This document shows, one piece after another, positions 46,001-55,145 of a stretch of 64,000 bases of DNA. Below the pieces are notes generated by a model, which searched no databases, was not told where the DNA came from, and saw nothing but the letters and a program-made list of their open reading frames with translations. The position numbers and the translations under genes were made by a program. Position 1 is the stretch's first letter. Each line of letters starts with the position of its first letter. Source of the stretch: Ascaphus truei (Eukaryota; Chordata; Amphibia; Anura; Ascaphidae); contig CM071568.1 of NCBI GenBank assembly GCA_036426205.1, positions 303,862,836 through 303,926,835 of the forward strand, read 5' to 3'.

Positions 46001-46138
46001 CTAAATTGGAAGGCAAGAAAAAAAAAAGGGGGGAGGGAAGGGCCAAAGTCAGACATTGGCGACAAAGATGCTGGTGCACGGGAATGGTGCACGGGCCGCT
46101 CCACAGGACAATGTTTCGCTGGGGAGAGGGATATGTGA
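43004..46138 (+). CDS. chimeric gag-like ORF: CCHC zinc knuckles + myosin-rod-like coiled coil + condensin CAP-G (NCAPG)-like segment
   Basis: A single 1,044-codon frame without a break, starting at an ATG in good context (AAAATGG). The frame is open upstream, but there it is probably not coding. Residues 6-18 (C-X2-C-X4-H-X3-C) and 45-58 (C-X2-C-X4-H-X4-C) are nucleic-acid-binding knuckles of retroelement gag type. Residues about 150-800 are predicted coiled coil with an internal repeat of about 190 residues; residues about 712-772 match the non-muscle myosin II rod (Ala-Glu-Lys-Gln...Asp-Leu-Gly...TLDSTAAQQE). Residues 822-979 resemble condensin I subunit CAP-G, including TKEFIGQQLIL and LDTSEEGGRK. 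The tail is basic, and the stop lies within the LTR start. No protease, RT or integrase is present. It could be a host-gene-capturing non-autonomous LTR element or a domesticated gene; expression is unknown. Confidence 0.8.
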   Translation: MAAVKCQFCNVHNHTKQCPFRPYNDDDDSYVAPGGEPYPQMNLVCWACHKVGHMEDVCPKIFKDKQLQKQATPYECKQDVEADTSERVPSTTDISGANKAKRKKKMKTVPQVTGEVTKPLEPALSGHASERRRDVLQTGVTGRIVTGTVAKEKEEQREAESLIQGKEALISALQTAQRDYDVLQEQLNREREANAEVQRCILPAIQEYAALKKTEHLLRSELEELTTSLNKANTAIANMESERTSPDWRLCYQMSQRDVQNFIKDLEVSHQEASTLKTELELSRQEGHSLNTELGMLKETHENALRDLETVKKENVSLTQKNSDLTDQISRGDKKLHQAGKVEKQLIQEKLEVQEALQNAERMQRVSLQQHTQATHLWQSQLQELHASLQVAKEKQRVLQERLSTQYVPTEQHEELRATLYATRASLGAELGTLKKAKETVLRDIETVKMENINLKEEVLNLTGQVSDGTEKLHQAQKVKTQLAQEKNEVQAALQNAEKMLEKECLALEQLKITLSATRASLEAELRSQVTLCEREHEKVQRLEQELEKQRGNSISMSQHAKEKEAWKTEATAILATRTAELKKMEEALMQTQSKHREEVKALRGDWQHQIEELQTQMAEHEMQRAKTEEVSVRQVACLMLHHETEMADIHKRLDYTTNEGARLQLELDKVREEHQQLQVQNKERETDLSLALSLLGDVESRLNSNEDELAAALSERRKAEGLLQDLRKDLESECAGRRMAEKQKCDLGKELESLKSERDATLDSTAAQQEVSQMKLEEKITSPRQTFGSLKQSKEKVAVEIKSKDDEGEAALEHVLPEPAVYADYLLSYLQNPAVLTEEQKADMTQIEDMLTKEFIGQQLILIVGCLDTSEEGGRKRLLAVLQEMLVIPNTPTSLITCLVELLLRIVKDDDRRIQIVAEIVSELREPIVSVDIPADAAKSRKLQLKIADLRVQLNEAKQALEDSIVLQDFSLASELKEIVRYQSSGPDGLVITPKRKCLNWKARKKKGGREGPKSDIGDKDAGAREWCTGRSTGQCFAGERDM

Positions 46139-46778
46139 CAGAGTCACTAACTCAGTAGGCTGGAATAGTGAATGGAGAGACGCTGCAGCCAGTTCACAGA
46201 GTGTTAATCTCCTCAGACAGAAAGAAGCACACCTGCAGCCTAATTAAACAGGGGCTGAACTATCAGTGAAACAAGTGCTTTAAAAAGCAGGAAGTTGCTC
46301 ACACAAGGTGAGCTTGTTTTTCCACAGGAAGGTGGAGAGAACTCTCCCGGCTTGGAAGCCGTAGCAGCTGCTGCTGCTCTGGTCCCCAGTCCTGCGAGGA
46401 GCTTTGCTGCTGGGACCCCAACCCAGGATAAAGATAAAGATTGCTGCGAGGCTGGTCACAGCCTGCTCCCCGGAACCGTGTTCCTGTTTGCTGTTTGGAG
46501 CTGCAACAGATAAGACTTTATTATTACACTTATTGGTTATACTTTGTGTTGCATATGTTTTGGGCATGACCAGATTAGCTGGCTGTCTTGTTAGTAAGGG
46601 CTCAAGAAGTGAGTTAGTTTCCCTAAAGGGAACAGGCTTTAATTTTCAAGAAAGTAGTTTCTTAAAGGGACAGTGCACCCGTACTTTATTTTGGTTGTGG
46701 CTAATAAACCACTATAGTTGAACGTTTCCCACCGTGTCTAGCGTCTTACTGACCCCGCCGCGAGGCCGTCCTGCCACA
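46134..46778 (+). repeat. LTR (645 bp), probably the 3' LTR of the element carrying the chimeric ORF
   Basis: Starts TGTGACAG and ends CTGCCACA, near-perfect inverted ends. It is preceded by the purine run GGGGAGAGGGA (46,121-46,131), a candidate polypurine tract. An AATAAA lies near 46,703-46,708. No second copy is found upstream within the window, so the 5' LTR is lost, or the element extends differently than assumed. Confidence 0.68.
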
Positions 46779-46989
46779 GTATCTACACGTATAATAAAAG
46801 TATTGTAAACACAATAAGACAGTCTGTCTGTGAGTGGGTTTATTGGCTTTGCATCTACCCCCAGGCTATGTTTAAAAGCTGTGTATAAAGCAGCAAGCAT
46901 TGGCTTAAGGGTTTTATATGTAATAATGGACTTGACAAAAGGTGGCACTGTGTGGTCATTTGCATGTCATTTCCCAGAATCCCTTTCTG

Positions 46990-47039
<50 letters not shown>

Positions 47040-47127
47040 TATTTGTTTTGTTTTTCTAAGCAGAGTTATGTGAAATAATTATATAAACTTGCGTAAGATG
47101 GCATTAAAAATGAGTTAGTATGTATCT
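46779..47127. other. no gene; contains a (TA)n microsatellite at about 46,990-47,034
   Basis: Intergenic sequence with a perfect TA run of more than 20 repeats. Confidence 0.7.
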
Positions 47128-47195
47128 TCTGTGCTAGGGGGGAGAATGCTAAAAAGGTTGGAGGAGATTTTAAACTAGGATGGAGGAGGTCTCCT
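47128..47195 (+). mobile_element. CR1 5'-end fragment
   Basis: About 65 bp (CTTCTGTGCTAGGGGGGAG...TTTTAAACTAGGATGGAGG) match the reverse complement of the CR1 5' end at about 36,325-36,388. Confidence 0.75.
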
Positions 47196-48275
47196 ATCTC
47201 CCCTCACTGAGTATCAGTCGCATAGTGTGACGAAACGCGTCAGGGTATACTAATTACGACACTACATCATCACGCAAGTGCCCGCTTTACGGCCGGAGCG
47301 TGCAGGGAGCTGTATTGAGGCTGCCTTACTCGTAAGGTACACTGTAAGCAGACATGCGGAACACAATCTGTGGGACGAAATAGAGGATGAACTTTTTCTG
47401 GTGATTCGGCAAGAACTTTCCTTTGGACTGTCCACGTGATCCGGGACGGTGCTTACCTCGTGGTGATGATATCACAAATCGCTTGTTACATACAGGCATA
47501 CCCCAGTTTAAGGACACTCACTTTAAGGACACTCGCGAGTAAGTACATATCGCCCAATAGGCAAACGGCAGCTCACGAATGCGCCGGTCAGCATGTCCTG
47601 AACAGTAATACTGGCTCCCTACCTGTACTGAAGCTGTGTGCAAGCGAGGAGACTATAGAGCCTGTTGCAAATGCGTTATTTACATCAGTTATGCACGCAT
47701 ATGACGATTGCAGTACAGTACATGCATCGATAAGTGGGAAAAAGGTAGTGCTTTACTTTAAGTACATTTTCGCTTTACATACATGCTCCGGTCCCATTGC
47801 GTACGTTAAAGCGGGGAGTGCCTGTACTACCTTTGTGAGTGTTTTTAATGCCTTCCCCTATCCCTATTTTTATTAAATGTACAATTCTACGCTATGAGGT
47901 GTGCGCTCTCTGTTCTCTTTTCGTTCCCATAGAATCATCATTGGAACTGGTTATTCCATTTGAGAGCAGCCGTGGACCCCTGGACCTTTATCTGTTCTGT
48001 TGAACCTATCAGGACTCAGTTTAGGGTTGGACTTTTGCACATGTTTTTATTTGATATCCTATCTAATATATGCATTTGCACTCTTTTATGTACCTTAGAG
48101 TGTAATCTTTCAGTTTGTTTCAGCAATTGTGCACTACACCAACAGATGTATCTGTATCACATAGGCTTCTATGCAAATGTTAGAATTATTATTTATCACT
48201 TTTTGACGCTATTGCACATATATTATATATACACACATACACCAGTCCCCTAGTGGCGCTACCTTATACACACAC
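47196..48275 (+). mobile_element. PLE pseudo-LTR fragment, split by a MITE
   Basis: Contains a degenerate hammerhead core (GACGAAACGCGTC, GAAA at 47,232-47,235) and ends in a GTGGCGCTACC block like PLE repeat ends. The Tigger-like MITE at 47,491-47,826 interrupts it. Confidence 0.6.
47491..47826 (+). mobile_element. Tigger-like MITE (cleanest copy)
   Basis: 336 bp including TA at both sides. Left end TACAGGCATACCCCAGTTTAA, right end CGTTAAAGCGGGGAGTGCCTGTA; inverted ends match at about 17 of 21 positions. The ends resemble pogo/Tigger CAGGCATACC termini. No ORF of its own. Confidence 0.85.
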
Positions 48276-49049
48276 ATATATGCACACATATACAATTAGT
48301 ACTTCCTCTTTCTTAGAGCTTTTCTGCTATAACAGACCTTTTCTGTTTGTTCCTCTTAGCGGAAACGTCTCTTCAATCAAAATATGATCTGAGACTTCTC
48401 ACATCGGCTGTTTGAGGAGCATTGCATCGTGGGTCAAGAGTTGCTGATGGAGCAGGATTTGGAGGGTGAATACAGCAAAGGTAACAAACACATTAGTTGT
48501 ATATTATTTAATTATGTATTTTTTTAGGATGCCCATTAACTGCCAATGTTCTTATCTATGCCCCTTTATGGGTATAGATAATCAGTGACAAGCAATGCAT
48601 ATTTAGGCAAATGCTTGTTTTATTTAAACAGAGAGGCTGCTCCATTCCCAAATGTCAGTACGCCCCTGGGCGTGGAAAATTGAAGCTGATGCCACGAAAA
48701 TCGGCAGAGCAGAAAAATATGATGGAGACATTGATGCAAACTCAGAGCTTCCACCTCTTTCCTGTGCTTGCTCTAAGTGGAGAAATTGCAGGATCAAGCT
48801 GAATTTTCAAAAATAAAATGGAACAAGCTCTGAAGCCATTGGAGGTCAAAGATAGGGATTACAAAACTAAGACACTTGAGGGGACTCAGCACTTGGACGT
48901 CACCGGGGAGGGAAGCCAGGAATCGAGGGAGCTCCTGGGACCCTCGCATGAATAATAATAATAATAATAATAAATAATACAAGTTTTCCACAACAAAAAA
49001 GGTACAAGAAGCATCACAAAACCCCAGAACCAAACCAAGATGTCAGTAA
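48276..49049. other. unclassified repeat-like sequence, no gene supported
   Basis: Includes a (AAT)n run at 48,950-48,977. A stretch near 48,690-48,760 shares the words GCAGAGC..AAAATATGATGGAG..ATTGATGCAAAC with the coiled-coil part of the chimeric ORF, too short to call. Confidence 0.4.
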
Positions 49050-49940
49050 AGTATAAAAAAACCACAGCAAAGGAACCTACGTGCTTCTTTGGAGGCTCTC
49101 AGAGTGCAGCCGACCATGAGGGAGTAGATCTTGGAGCAGATAAAGCATGTGAGCAGGAAGATCAGGCTGGGGAGGGCCACTTGAAGAGGGTTCATCGAAG
49201 AGCTCTTTAAAAACGACAACACAATCATTTCAATCAGAACTCCGCTCAGCAGTCAAAGAATTTAAAGAAGAAATTGCAGTATTGAGCCAGCGGACCACAG
49301 ACCTACAGTCCAAAATGGAGGACTCCCTCCAGCTGCAAGCACAAACAGACGACGAAATCCTGAAACTGATTTCATAGTTCAAACTCCTCAAAGAAGCCCA
49401 AGAAAATAGGGAGAGGAGACAGAACGTTAGAATCCGGAATATCCCGGAAACTATTCCTATGGATGGCCTACGCCCCATTTTAACAGATTATTTAAAAACA
49501 TTGATCCATCGCTGGAAGAAAGATATTGAGATGGAAGGGGCCCACAGGGCCTTAGGCCCTAGATCAGAAGAGCCCAAGAGATGCATGGACGTGATCGTCA
49601 AGATGCATCATTACACCACTCAAGAAAGAATCATCAGATGCTGCAGGGAAAGAGGGAACATCCACTTCGAGAACAACCTCCAAATATTCAACGATCTTGC
49701 TAAAGAAACAGTGACCAGATGGAGAGACCTAAAACCAGTGACTTCCCTCTTGAGAGAGAGGGGAATCAAATACAGATGGGGCTTCCCATTCAAACTAATG
49801 GTCATAAAAACGGAAAACAATTCATCCTGAGTTATCCAGAAGAAAGTCCAAAATTCCTACATACCTCCAAGGCCCAAACATCAGAGACCAGAGCGGCAAA
49901 AAGTCCCCCACGCACCTCAGAATGGTTAGCCTCATAGAAT
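49050..49940 (+). pseudogene. ORF1 of an older L1-Tx1 LINE
   Basis: N-terminal coiled-coil sequence (about 49,230-49,400) contains an in-frame TAG near 49,375. The 123-codon frame 49,459-49,830 then carries the ORF1p C-terminal marks (Met-Glu-Gly-Ala-His-Arg-Ala-Leu-Gly-Pro, Val-Ile-Val-Lys-Met-His, Tyr-Arg-Trp-Gly-Phe-Pro-Phe), before a frameshift near 49,815. It belongs to the L1-Tx1 whose ORF2 pieces lie at 52,243-52,593 and 60,656-60,757. Confidence 0.8.
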
Positions 49941-50147
49941 CACCTTAGACCCACTACCAAGAAATAGGAGCCGACCCCACCCCCTTTACACCCCCTTCCC
50001 CTGCTCAGCGACTCACCAAAGACCCCAGCCTCAACAAAAGAAAAGAACCACAACCACAACGAAAGAAGATCCAATAAAAAAAACCCCCACAAACAACAAG
50101 CAAAAGGTCCAAATAGAAACATAAGAAGCGTTTGCCTACATCTCCAC

Positions 50148-50756
50148 TTGGGCTGGCGGGACATCATGGGACCCACCCAGTCCTGGGGATTAGAAGATCA
50201 ACGCAGAGTACACCCGTGCCTACGAGCGCAACAAAGGAGATCCGAATTGGCGAGAAACATGTGGGCTCCAGAGCTCCAAGCGTGGCTGGAGTCCCAAGCG
50301 CTGCAGGAGATCGAGCACACCACACGGGTTCCAGGGGGACATCCATACCGGACATGCTTCCTCTCCCCCCGACCCCCCTCAGTGCTCCATAACAAAAACC
50401 CCTCCATGCCCCAGTTCCATACTCCGTTCCCCAATTCCCCCTGTGCCCCGCACCCCAACCCCCATGTCCATGCCCAAAACTGCGGGTGGAGGCCGCAACC
50501 GTCCTGGCCCTGGAACGAGGGGTTCGCGGGTGGGAGAGGTGGAAGAGACCTGGGTGGCCGGTCAGAGGAGCGCCAGCAAGCCAGAAGAGGAGGCAAGAGG
50601 GGGACATGGAAGATCGTGGCGGAGGGGGGTGACTGGGAGAGCAGCGCAAGGGCTCCGGAGCTCTGCAGGAGATCCGGAGGCTCCCTCCCCTTCCACGCTG
50701 GTGCTGGAGCTCTGTGCTCTGCCGGAGAGCCGGATGCTTCCCCCCCCCCTCCATGA
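50148..50756 (+). other. unassigned 202-codon ORF, Pro/Arg-rich, probably repeat-derived
   Basis: Open frame with a Trp-rich N-terminal part and a Pro/Gly/Arg-rich C-terminal part that runs into a GC-rich tandem repeat. I recognise no family. Competing frames on the other strand are equally long (up to 279 codons), which argues for a stop-poor GC-rich sequence. It may be part of the old L1-Tx1 between ORF1 and ORF2, where a spacer of similar size exists in the younger copy. Confidence 0.3.
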
Positions 50757-50900
50757 TGGCATGGGTCTCTGAGCTCTGCTGTAGAGCCGGACGCTTCCCC
50801 CCCTCCCCTCCATGATGGCACCGGATCTCTGAGCTCTACTGTAGAGCCGGACGCTTCCCCCCCTCCCCTCTCCTCCATGCCCTGTGCCCCGACTCCCTCG
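50712..50900. repeat. about 63-bp tandem repeat, three copies
   Basis: Three imperfect units (GAGCTCT..TGTAGAGCCGGACGCTTCC...CTCCATGATGGCA). It continues the GC-rich sequence around it. Confidence 0.75.
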
Positions 50901-51940
50901 CCCAGATCTGCGGGAGGGGGCAGGGGGCCGCAACCATCCGAAGTCAGGGCGAGGGACCCGAGGGAGGGGTGAGAGACAGGTGCCCGGTCTGAGGCTAGCC
51001 GGGAGTGGAGGCAGCATAGCAAAGACGCCCGGCCCAACCAACAGCCCCAGCTACAACACCAGATGAAACCTTGCAGACACGCACAACCAGATACGATACC
51101 CCTGATAAATGGGCTTCAGCCAAGCGCCGACCTGGGGTCCATGGTGGGTGGTGGATAATCGGCGCGGCACAAATGCCTGGCCAGGACTTGAGCCCGATAC
51201 CAGTGGTACCGAGCAGAGCTCCGTCCCCCCCACTCTAGAAAGTTAAGATGGCCAACCAGCTGTATCATTATCGTTAGCATAAATGAGGACTTAGAGGATC
51301 TTCAGAGGGGCCCAAAAGTAAAAATAATGCTAAATGTAGTGTCAAATGCAGTGGGGGATGTTAGATAAAAGAAAACTTGGGCGCTACCTCAATGGCAGAT
51401 AGAAAAAAGTAAGATAGTAATAAATATTATCGTCGTTTTAATGTCTCCCAAGTGGACCCCAAATAATGGGGGCACTTGATGTAACGTAGGCTCCTGCAGC
51501 TCAACCCCACTAGGATCTATCCAGGATCCTTAGGTATATGTGAACAATAGAAACATTCGGGAGCACAAGATAAATAAACAAATTATTCAATCAACATATT
51601 TGAATCAACTTGCAGATCTCAATGATGGAATGGCAATGAGTATAACCAGACCACCATAGTACCCAGTGTAATGTACAAGGGTTGTAAACGAGTCAATACA
51701 CTCACACTGGTATTAGCAGAACCAGACTGGGATAGAAATGTAATATAATATAGCATTACTTACACGGCCATGTGTATTACTTGATCCCTTAAATGTTTTC
51801 TTTCCTCCAAACATCTGTCCAACAGGTGGGTCTTATCCTGGTGTTCTGGTGTTCAGCCTCACACTTGGCTTTTTGAACCGAAGAGTGCTGTACACACATC
51901 CTCGTCATGTAATCCTCCCCGTAATAAGGTCCCATGTATG
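50901..51940. other. no gene seen
   Basis: GC-rich to about 51,240, then AT-richer sequence without a recognisable ORF, presumably repeat-derived. Confidence 0.4.
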
Positions 51941-52247
51941 GAGAGTATATTAGGTGCAAATATAATCCATTTATTAGCATACTAAAAATATACACTCACA
52001 TGAATAAGTCCTGGTCAGCAACTGTACACATCCGTACGGAAACCTCCTTTGGACAAAATTCGAGCAACGGGTTTCTCCGTTAATGCAGCCTTGTAAGGCT
52101 CAGGTGCACAGCTCGGACGCCGGAGCAGGAATTTTCTATAATGGAAGAGTGCACGGACCTTTACAGTTGGTGACCAGGACTTTTTCATGTGCGTGAATAT
52201 TATTACTATGCTAATAAATGGATTATATTTGAACCTAATATACTCTC
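51941..52247. repeat. inverted repeat, 62-63-bp arms with an 182-bp spacer
   Basis: 51,941-52,002 is the reverse complement of 52,185-52,247 with roughly 85-90% identity; the arms include TGCTAATAAATGGATTATATTTG. The transcript could fold into a long hairpin. It is probably the head-to-head ends of a transposon-derived sequence inserted in the old L1-Tx1. Confidence 0.8.
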
Positions 52248-52593
52248 AATACATAAACTACAGACAAATATTAAGAATGGCACAAGGCAGGGCTGCCCCC
52301 TATCTCCCCTCCTCTTTGCTCTATCAATTGAGCCTCTGGCCTCAAAGATCAGAAAGCACCCAGTTATTCAAGGAATAAACATAGGTGACAATAATTACAA
52401 TATATCGCTGTTCGCAGATGATGTCATTCTAACCTTAGCCAACCCACTGATCTCTCTACCAAATCTGCTGAAGTCACTAGAGAAATGTAGTGGGCTATCA
52501 GGATACAAAATCAACAAAGAACAAATCAGAAGCCTTGAACCTGTCCCTCCCACACCCCGAGATCCAAATTCTACAACAAAAATTCAAGTTTAG
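52243..52593 (+). pseudogene. old L1-Tx1 ORF2 fragment (RT palm)
   Basis: The frame contains Gly-Cys-Pro-Leu-Ser-Pro-Leu-Leu-Phe-Ala and the catalytic Phe-Ala-Asp-Asp-Val. It is broken off at 52,593 by the younger L1-Tx1 and continues at 60,656-60,757. Confidence 0.85.
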
Positions 52594-52731
52594 GCGCATG
52601 CGCGACGACGGACTGAATGGACGCGTGAGCAGATAGCTCCGTTCACAGCCAACAACAAATAAATAATTAAAGCACTTAAACCTAACGGAATATCTCCAAA
52701 GTTACCTCCATAACATCCGGATAACCTCAGG

Positions 52732-53679
52732 ATGTCGAAGGGGACACGATCTAAGCGCCCCTCCACGGTTCTCACGGACTATTTTGGGAAGGGAGACCAG
52801 GCGCGTGCCAAAAGCCACGAGGGCCCCCCGCCAAGCGGAACGGAGTCAGATGAGGACGGTGATAACGATCGGGGGAATCAAATTATGAGACGGCGGGACA
52901 TGCAAGAGTTCTGTGCAGATATTAAAAAATGCTTGCAAGCAGAAGTAGCCACCCTGAGAGCAGACATCAGCAGCATAGGTATCCGCACGGACTCTCTGGA
53001 AAAGAAGCTTGACTCCACCATTAAGTCTTTACACAAAACTGACAGGCAACTGGCTCAGGTCAAAGATACCATACGAGACCTTATGGACAAACAAGAGGAC
53101 TCTGAGAATCGTGAGCGCCGAAATAATGTCAGGATAAGAGGGGTCTCGGAGGAAGAATCAGATCCTGAGGACTTTGTGGGAAGATGGCTGACACAGCTCA
53201 TGCCTGACAAGACAGCGCAAGAGATCCAGCTAGACCGCTGCCACAGAGCCCTAAGATCTAGGCCACAGCAAGGCGATCCCCCGAGAGACATAATTGCTCG
53301 TTTTCATTATTTTAAAATAAAAGAATCCTTCTGTCAGATGACACGCAACAACCCCACATTTGAAGCCCACAAAATCCAAGTCTTCCAAGATATCTCCCCC
53401 ACCACCCTGCTGAAAAGGAAGCAACTTACCCCCATCACAAAAATCCTCCGCGATGAAGGAGTTAAATACCGCTGGGTCTATCCTTTCGGCCTCCTGGTCT
53501 CCAGAAACAGGGCATCTATTACAATACGGCGGGCGGAGGAAGGGGGAGACTTCCTCACAAAGTTGGGCCTGCAGGATAAAATCCCTGAGGAAATGGCGGG
53601 CGGCAGATCGGCACCAGACCCATCATGGCGCGAGGCAGGTAAATCTGACAAAAACAGACAAACCCGTAGCCCCCGTTGA
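52732..53679 (+). CDS. L1-Tx1 ORF1 protein, intact
   Basis: 315 codons from an ATG to a stop without breaks. A basic/Ser-rich N-terminus is followed by a coiled coil (about residues 55-130) that should trimerise, an RRM-like segment (Val-Arg-Ile-Arg-Gly-Val-Ser, about residues 138-205) and a C-terminal domain with Tyr-Arg-Trp-Val-Tyr-Pro-Phe. In LINEs this protein binds the element RNA and acts as a chaperone in the ribonucleoprotein particle. The ATG lies about 138 bp from the 5' end of the element, a short 5' UTR. The product is probably functional as protein even though ORF2 is broken. Confidence 0.88.
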   Translation: MSKGTRSKRPSTVLTDYFGKGDQARAKSHEGPPPSGTESDEDGDNDRGNQIMRRRDMQEFCADIKKCLQAEVATLRADISSIGIRTDSLEKKLDSTIKSLHKTDRQLAQVKDTIRDLMDKQEDSENRERRNNVRIRGVSEEESDPEDFVGRWLTQLMPDKTAQEIQLDRCHRALRSRPQQGDPPRDIIARFHYFKIKESFCQMTRNNPTFEAHKIQVFQDISPTTLLKRKQLTPITKILRDEGVKYRWVYPFGLLVSRNRASITIRRAEEGGDFLTKLGLQDKIPEEMAGGRSAPDPSWREAGKSDKNRQTRSPR

Positions 53680-55145
53680 AATGACGCTAACAGAGACATA
53701 CTGCTCGCTCACAGTTAAAGTTGACCTCACCCCCGCCCGAACCGGCCACCCGTTGTGGCCTCCCATGCGGTGTCCCCACTAGTTACAAACCTGGCAGCGA
53801 CCTGAGGTGCCCAGCTAAAATTCAAAACCCGCCACACTTACCTTGAAGCCCGACAGCAGCCCCCAGAGACTGGCGGCCATCTTGGAACAGCTCCGGAGTC
53901 CGACTGACAGAGAGGCGGAGGCAGATGACGTCGGAGGGGAGGAGTCATCGCACCTCACGAGATGAGCTGATGACCGGAGTGGAGACCCATCCAAGATGGC
54001 GACGAACAGAGACGGGACGGAAGGGGCGGACCCTAAAAGATCGCGGCGGAAGTGACACGGAACAGCACACAAGAAGCGGCGAGCTGCAGTAGAGGAAGGG
54101 GGCGGGTTAGAGCTAAGGAGAGAGAAGGGTAGAGGGAGCCGGTCCAAAAGAGGGAAGGGTAGCAGAGCAGAGGTAGGTGGAGGGAAAGACAGGCTTCGTG
54201 GGAGAGGGGGAACAGGAGGACGGGGAGTGTGGAGCAGGGGAAAGAAGGAATGGGGATGGGGGGATAAGAAAGTAGAGGGGAAGAAGCAAAAGTCAGAAGA
54301 AGGAGCAGGAGGGGGAGGATGAGGAAAGAAAGGGAAGGTGGCGATTAAAGAAGGGGAGGAAGAAGAAGGGGCTCAGGGGTGGAGGGATGAGGAATAGGGG
54401 GAGAGAGGATAGAAAGATCCTCAGGAAAGGAGGGGCATGAGAAAGAAAAGATAAACACTAGCGGTTAGCAGCACTAGCAGCAAGCTAAAAAGGGGCCGAA
54501 GCACGCTGTGGGGCCACGGGGGTTATGGAGGGAGCCAAGGGAATACCACAGGGAAAGAGAAGGTTCAGCTCATCCTAGTGGCGCAATGATTAGGGTATAC
54601 AGGGGAGGCAAGGTTGCGATTAAGCACTAGCAGTTCAAAAGTTAGGTTTGTGCTTTAGAGGTTTACAAGTTAATTGTTAAGATTCACTATGTCTAACAAT
54701 ACATTATGGACTAATAAAGATAATGGACTGTCGGCTGGGACGGCGGTCCCACAGTCACCATGTGCTTACACTCTCGGGCTGGGGCAGCTGCCCTAGATCC
54801 CGAGGAAGACCTGGGGAAGGGGTGGAACAGAGCGGCCCTGAGGAGGAGGCAGGAGGCGGAGGGCGCGACCCAGAGGTCCACCAACCCACAGGCACGGGGG
54901 AGGAGGTGGTCCTATGCCACTGACTCCTCTCCCATCCAGTTCTATATGTTTTGTGTGTTTTCTTTCCCCATTGTGTTCCATGTCCCCTATGTTTCTACTC
55001 CACCCCACACCGTCTCCTACACAGGTGGTCCCCCGCTGAAGTCACACAACAAGCTGAGTACTGCAGAGGAACAGAAGCTGCCCAGTAGAGGTCTGAAGCA
55101 CCAGACTGCAGCATTCTCGACGCAAGGTCAGTCCACAGCATCATC
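53680..55145. other. spacer between L1-Tx1 ORF1 and ORF2
   Basis: Contains a purine-rich stretch (about 54,060-54,450) and CpG-rich pieces with GATGGCG-like motifs (53,994). No coding domain is seen. Its length is unusual for an L1 inter-ORF spacer, and it may hold an internal promoter. Confidence 0.5.

Noticed and set aside
48640..48810. Possible second fragment of the chimeric ORF's coiled coil
   Set aside because: Only about 45 bp of loose similarity; not enough to claim homology.
50198..51041. 279-codon minus-strand ORF
   Set aside because: GC-rich, stop-poor region with the 63-bp repeat; no recognisable domain.
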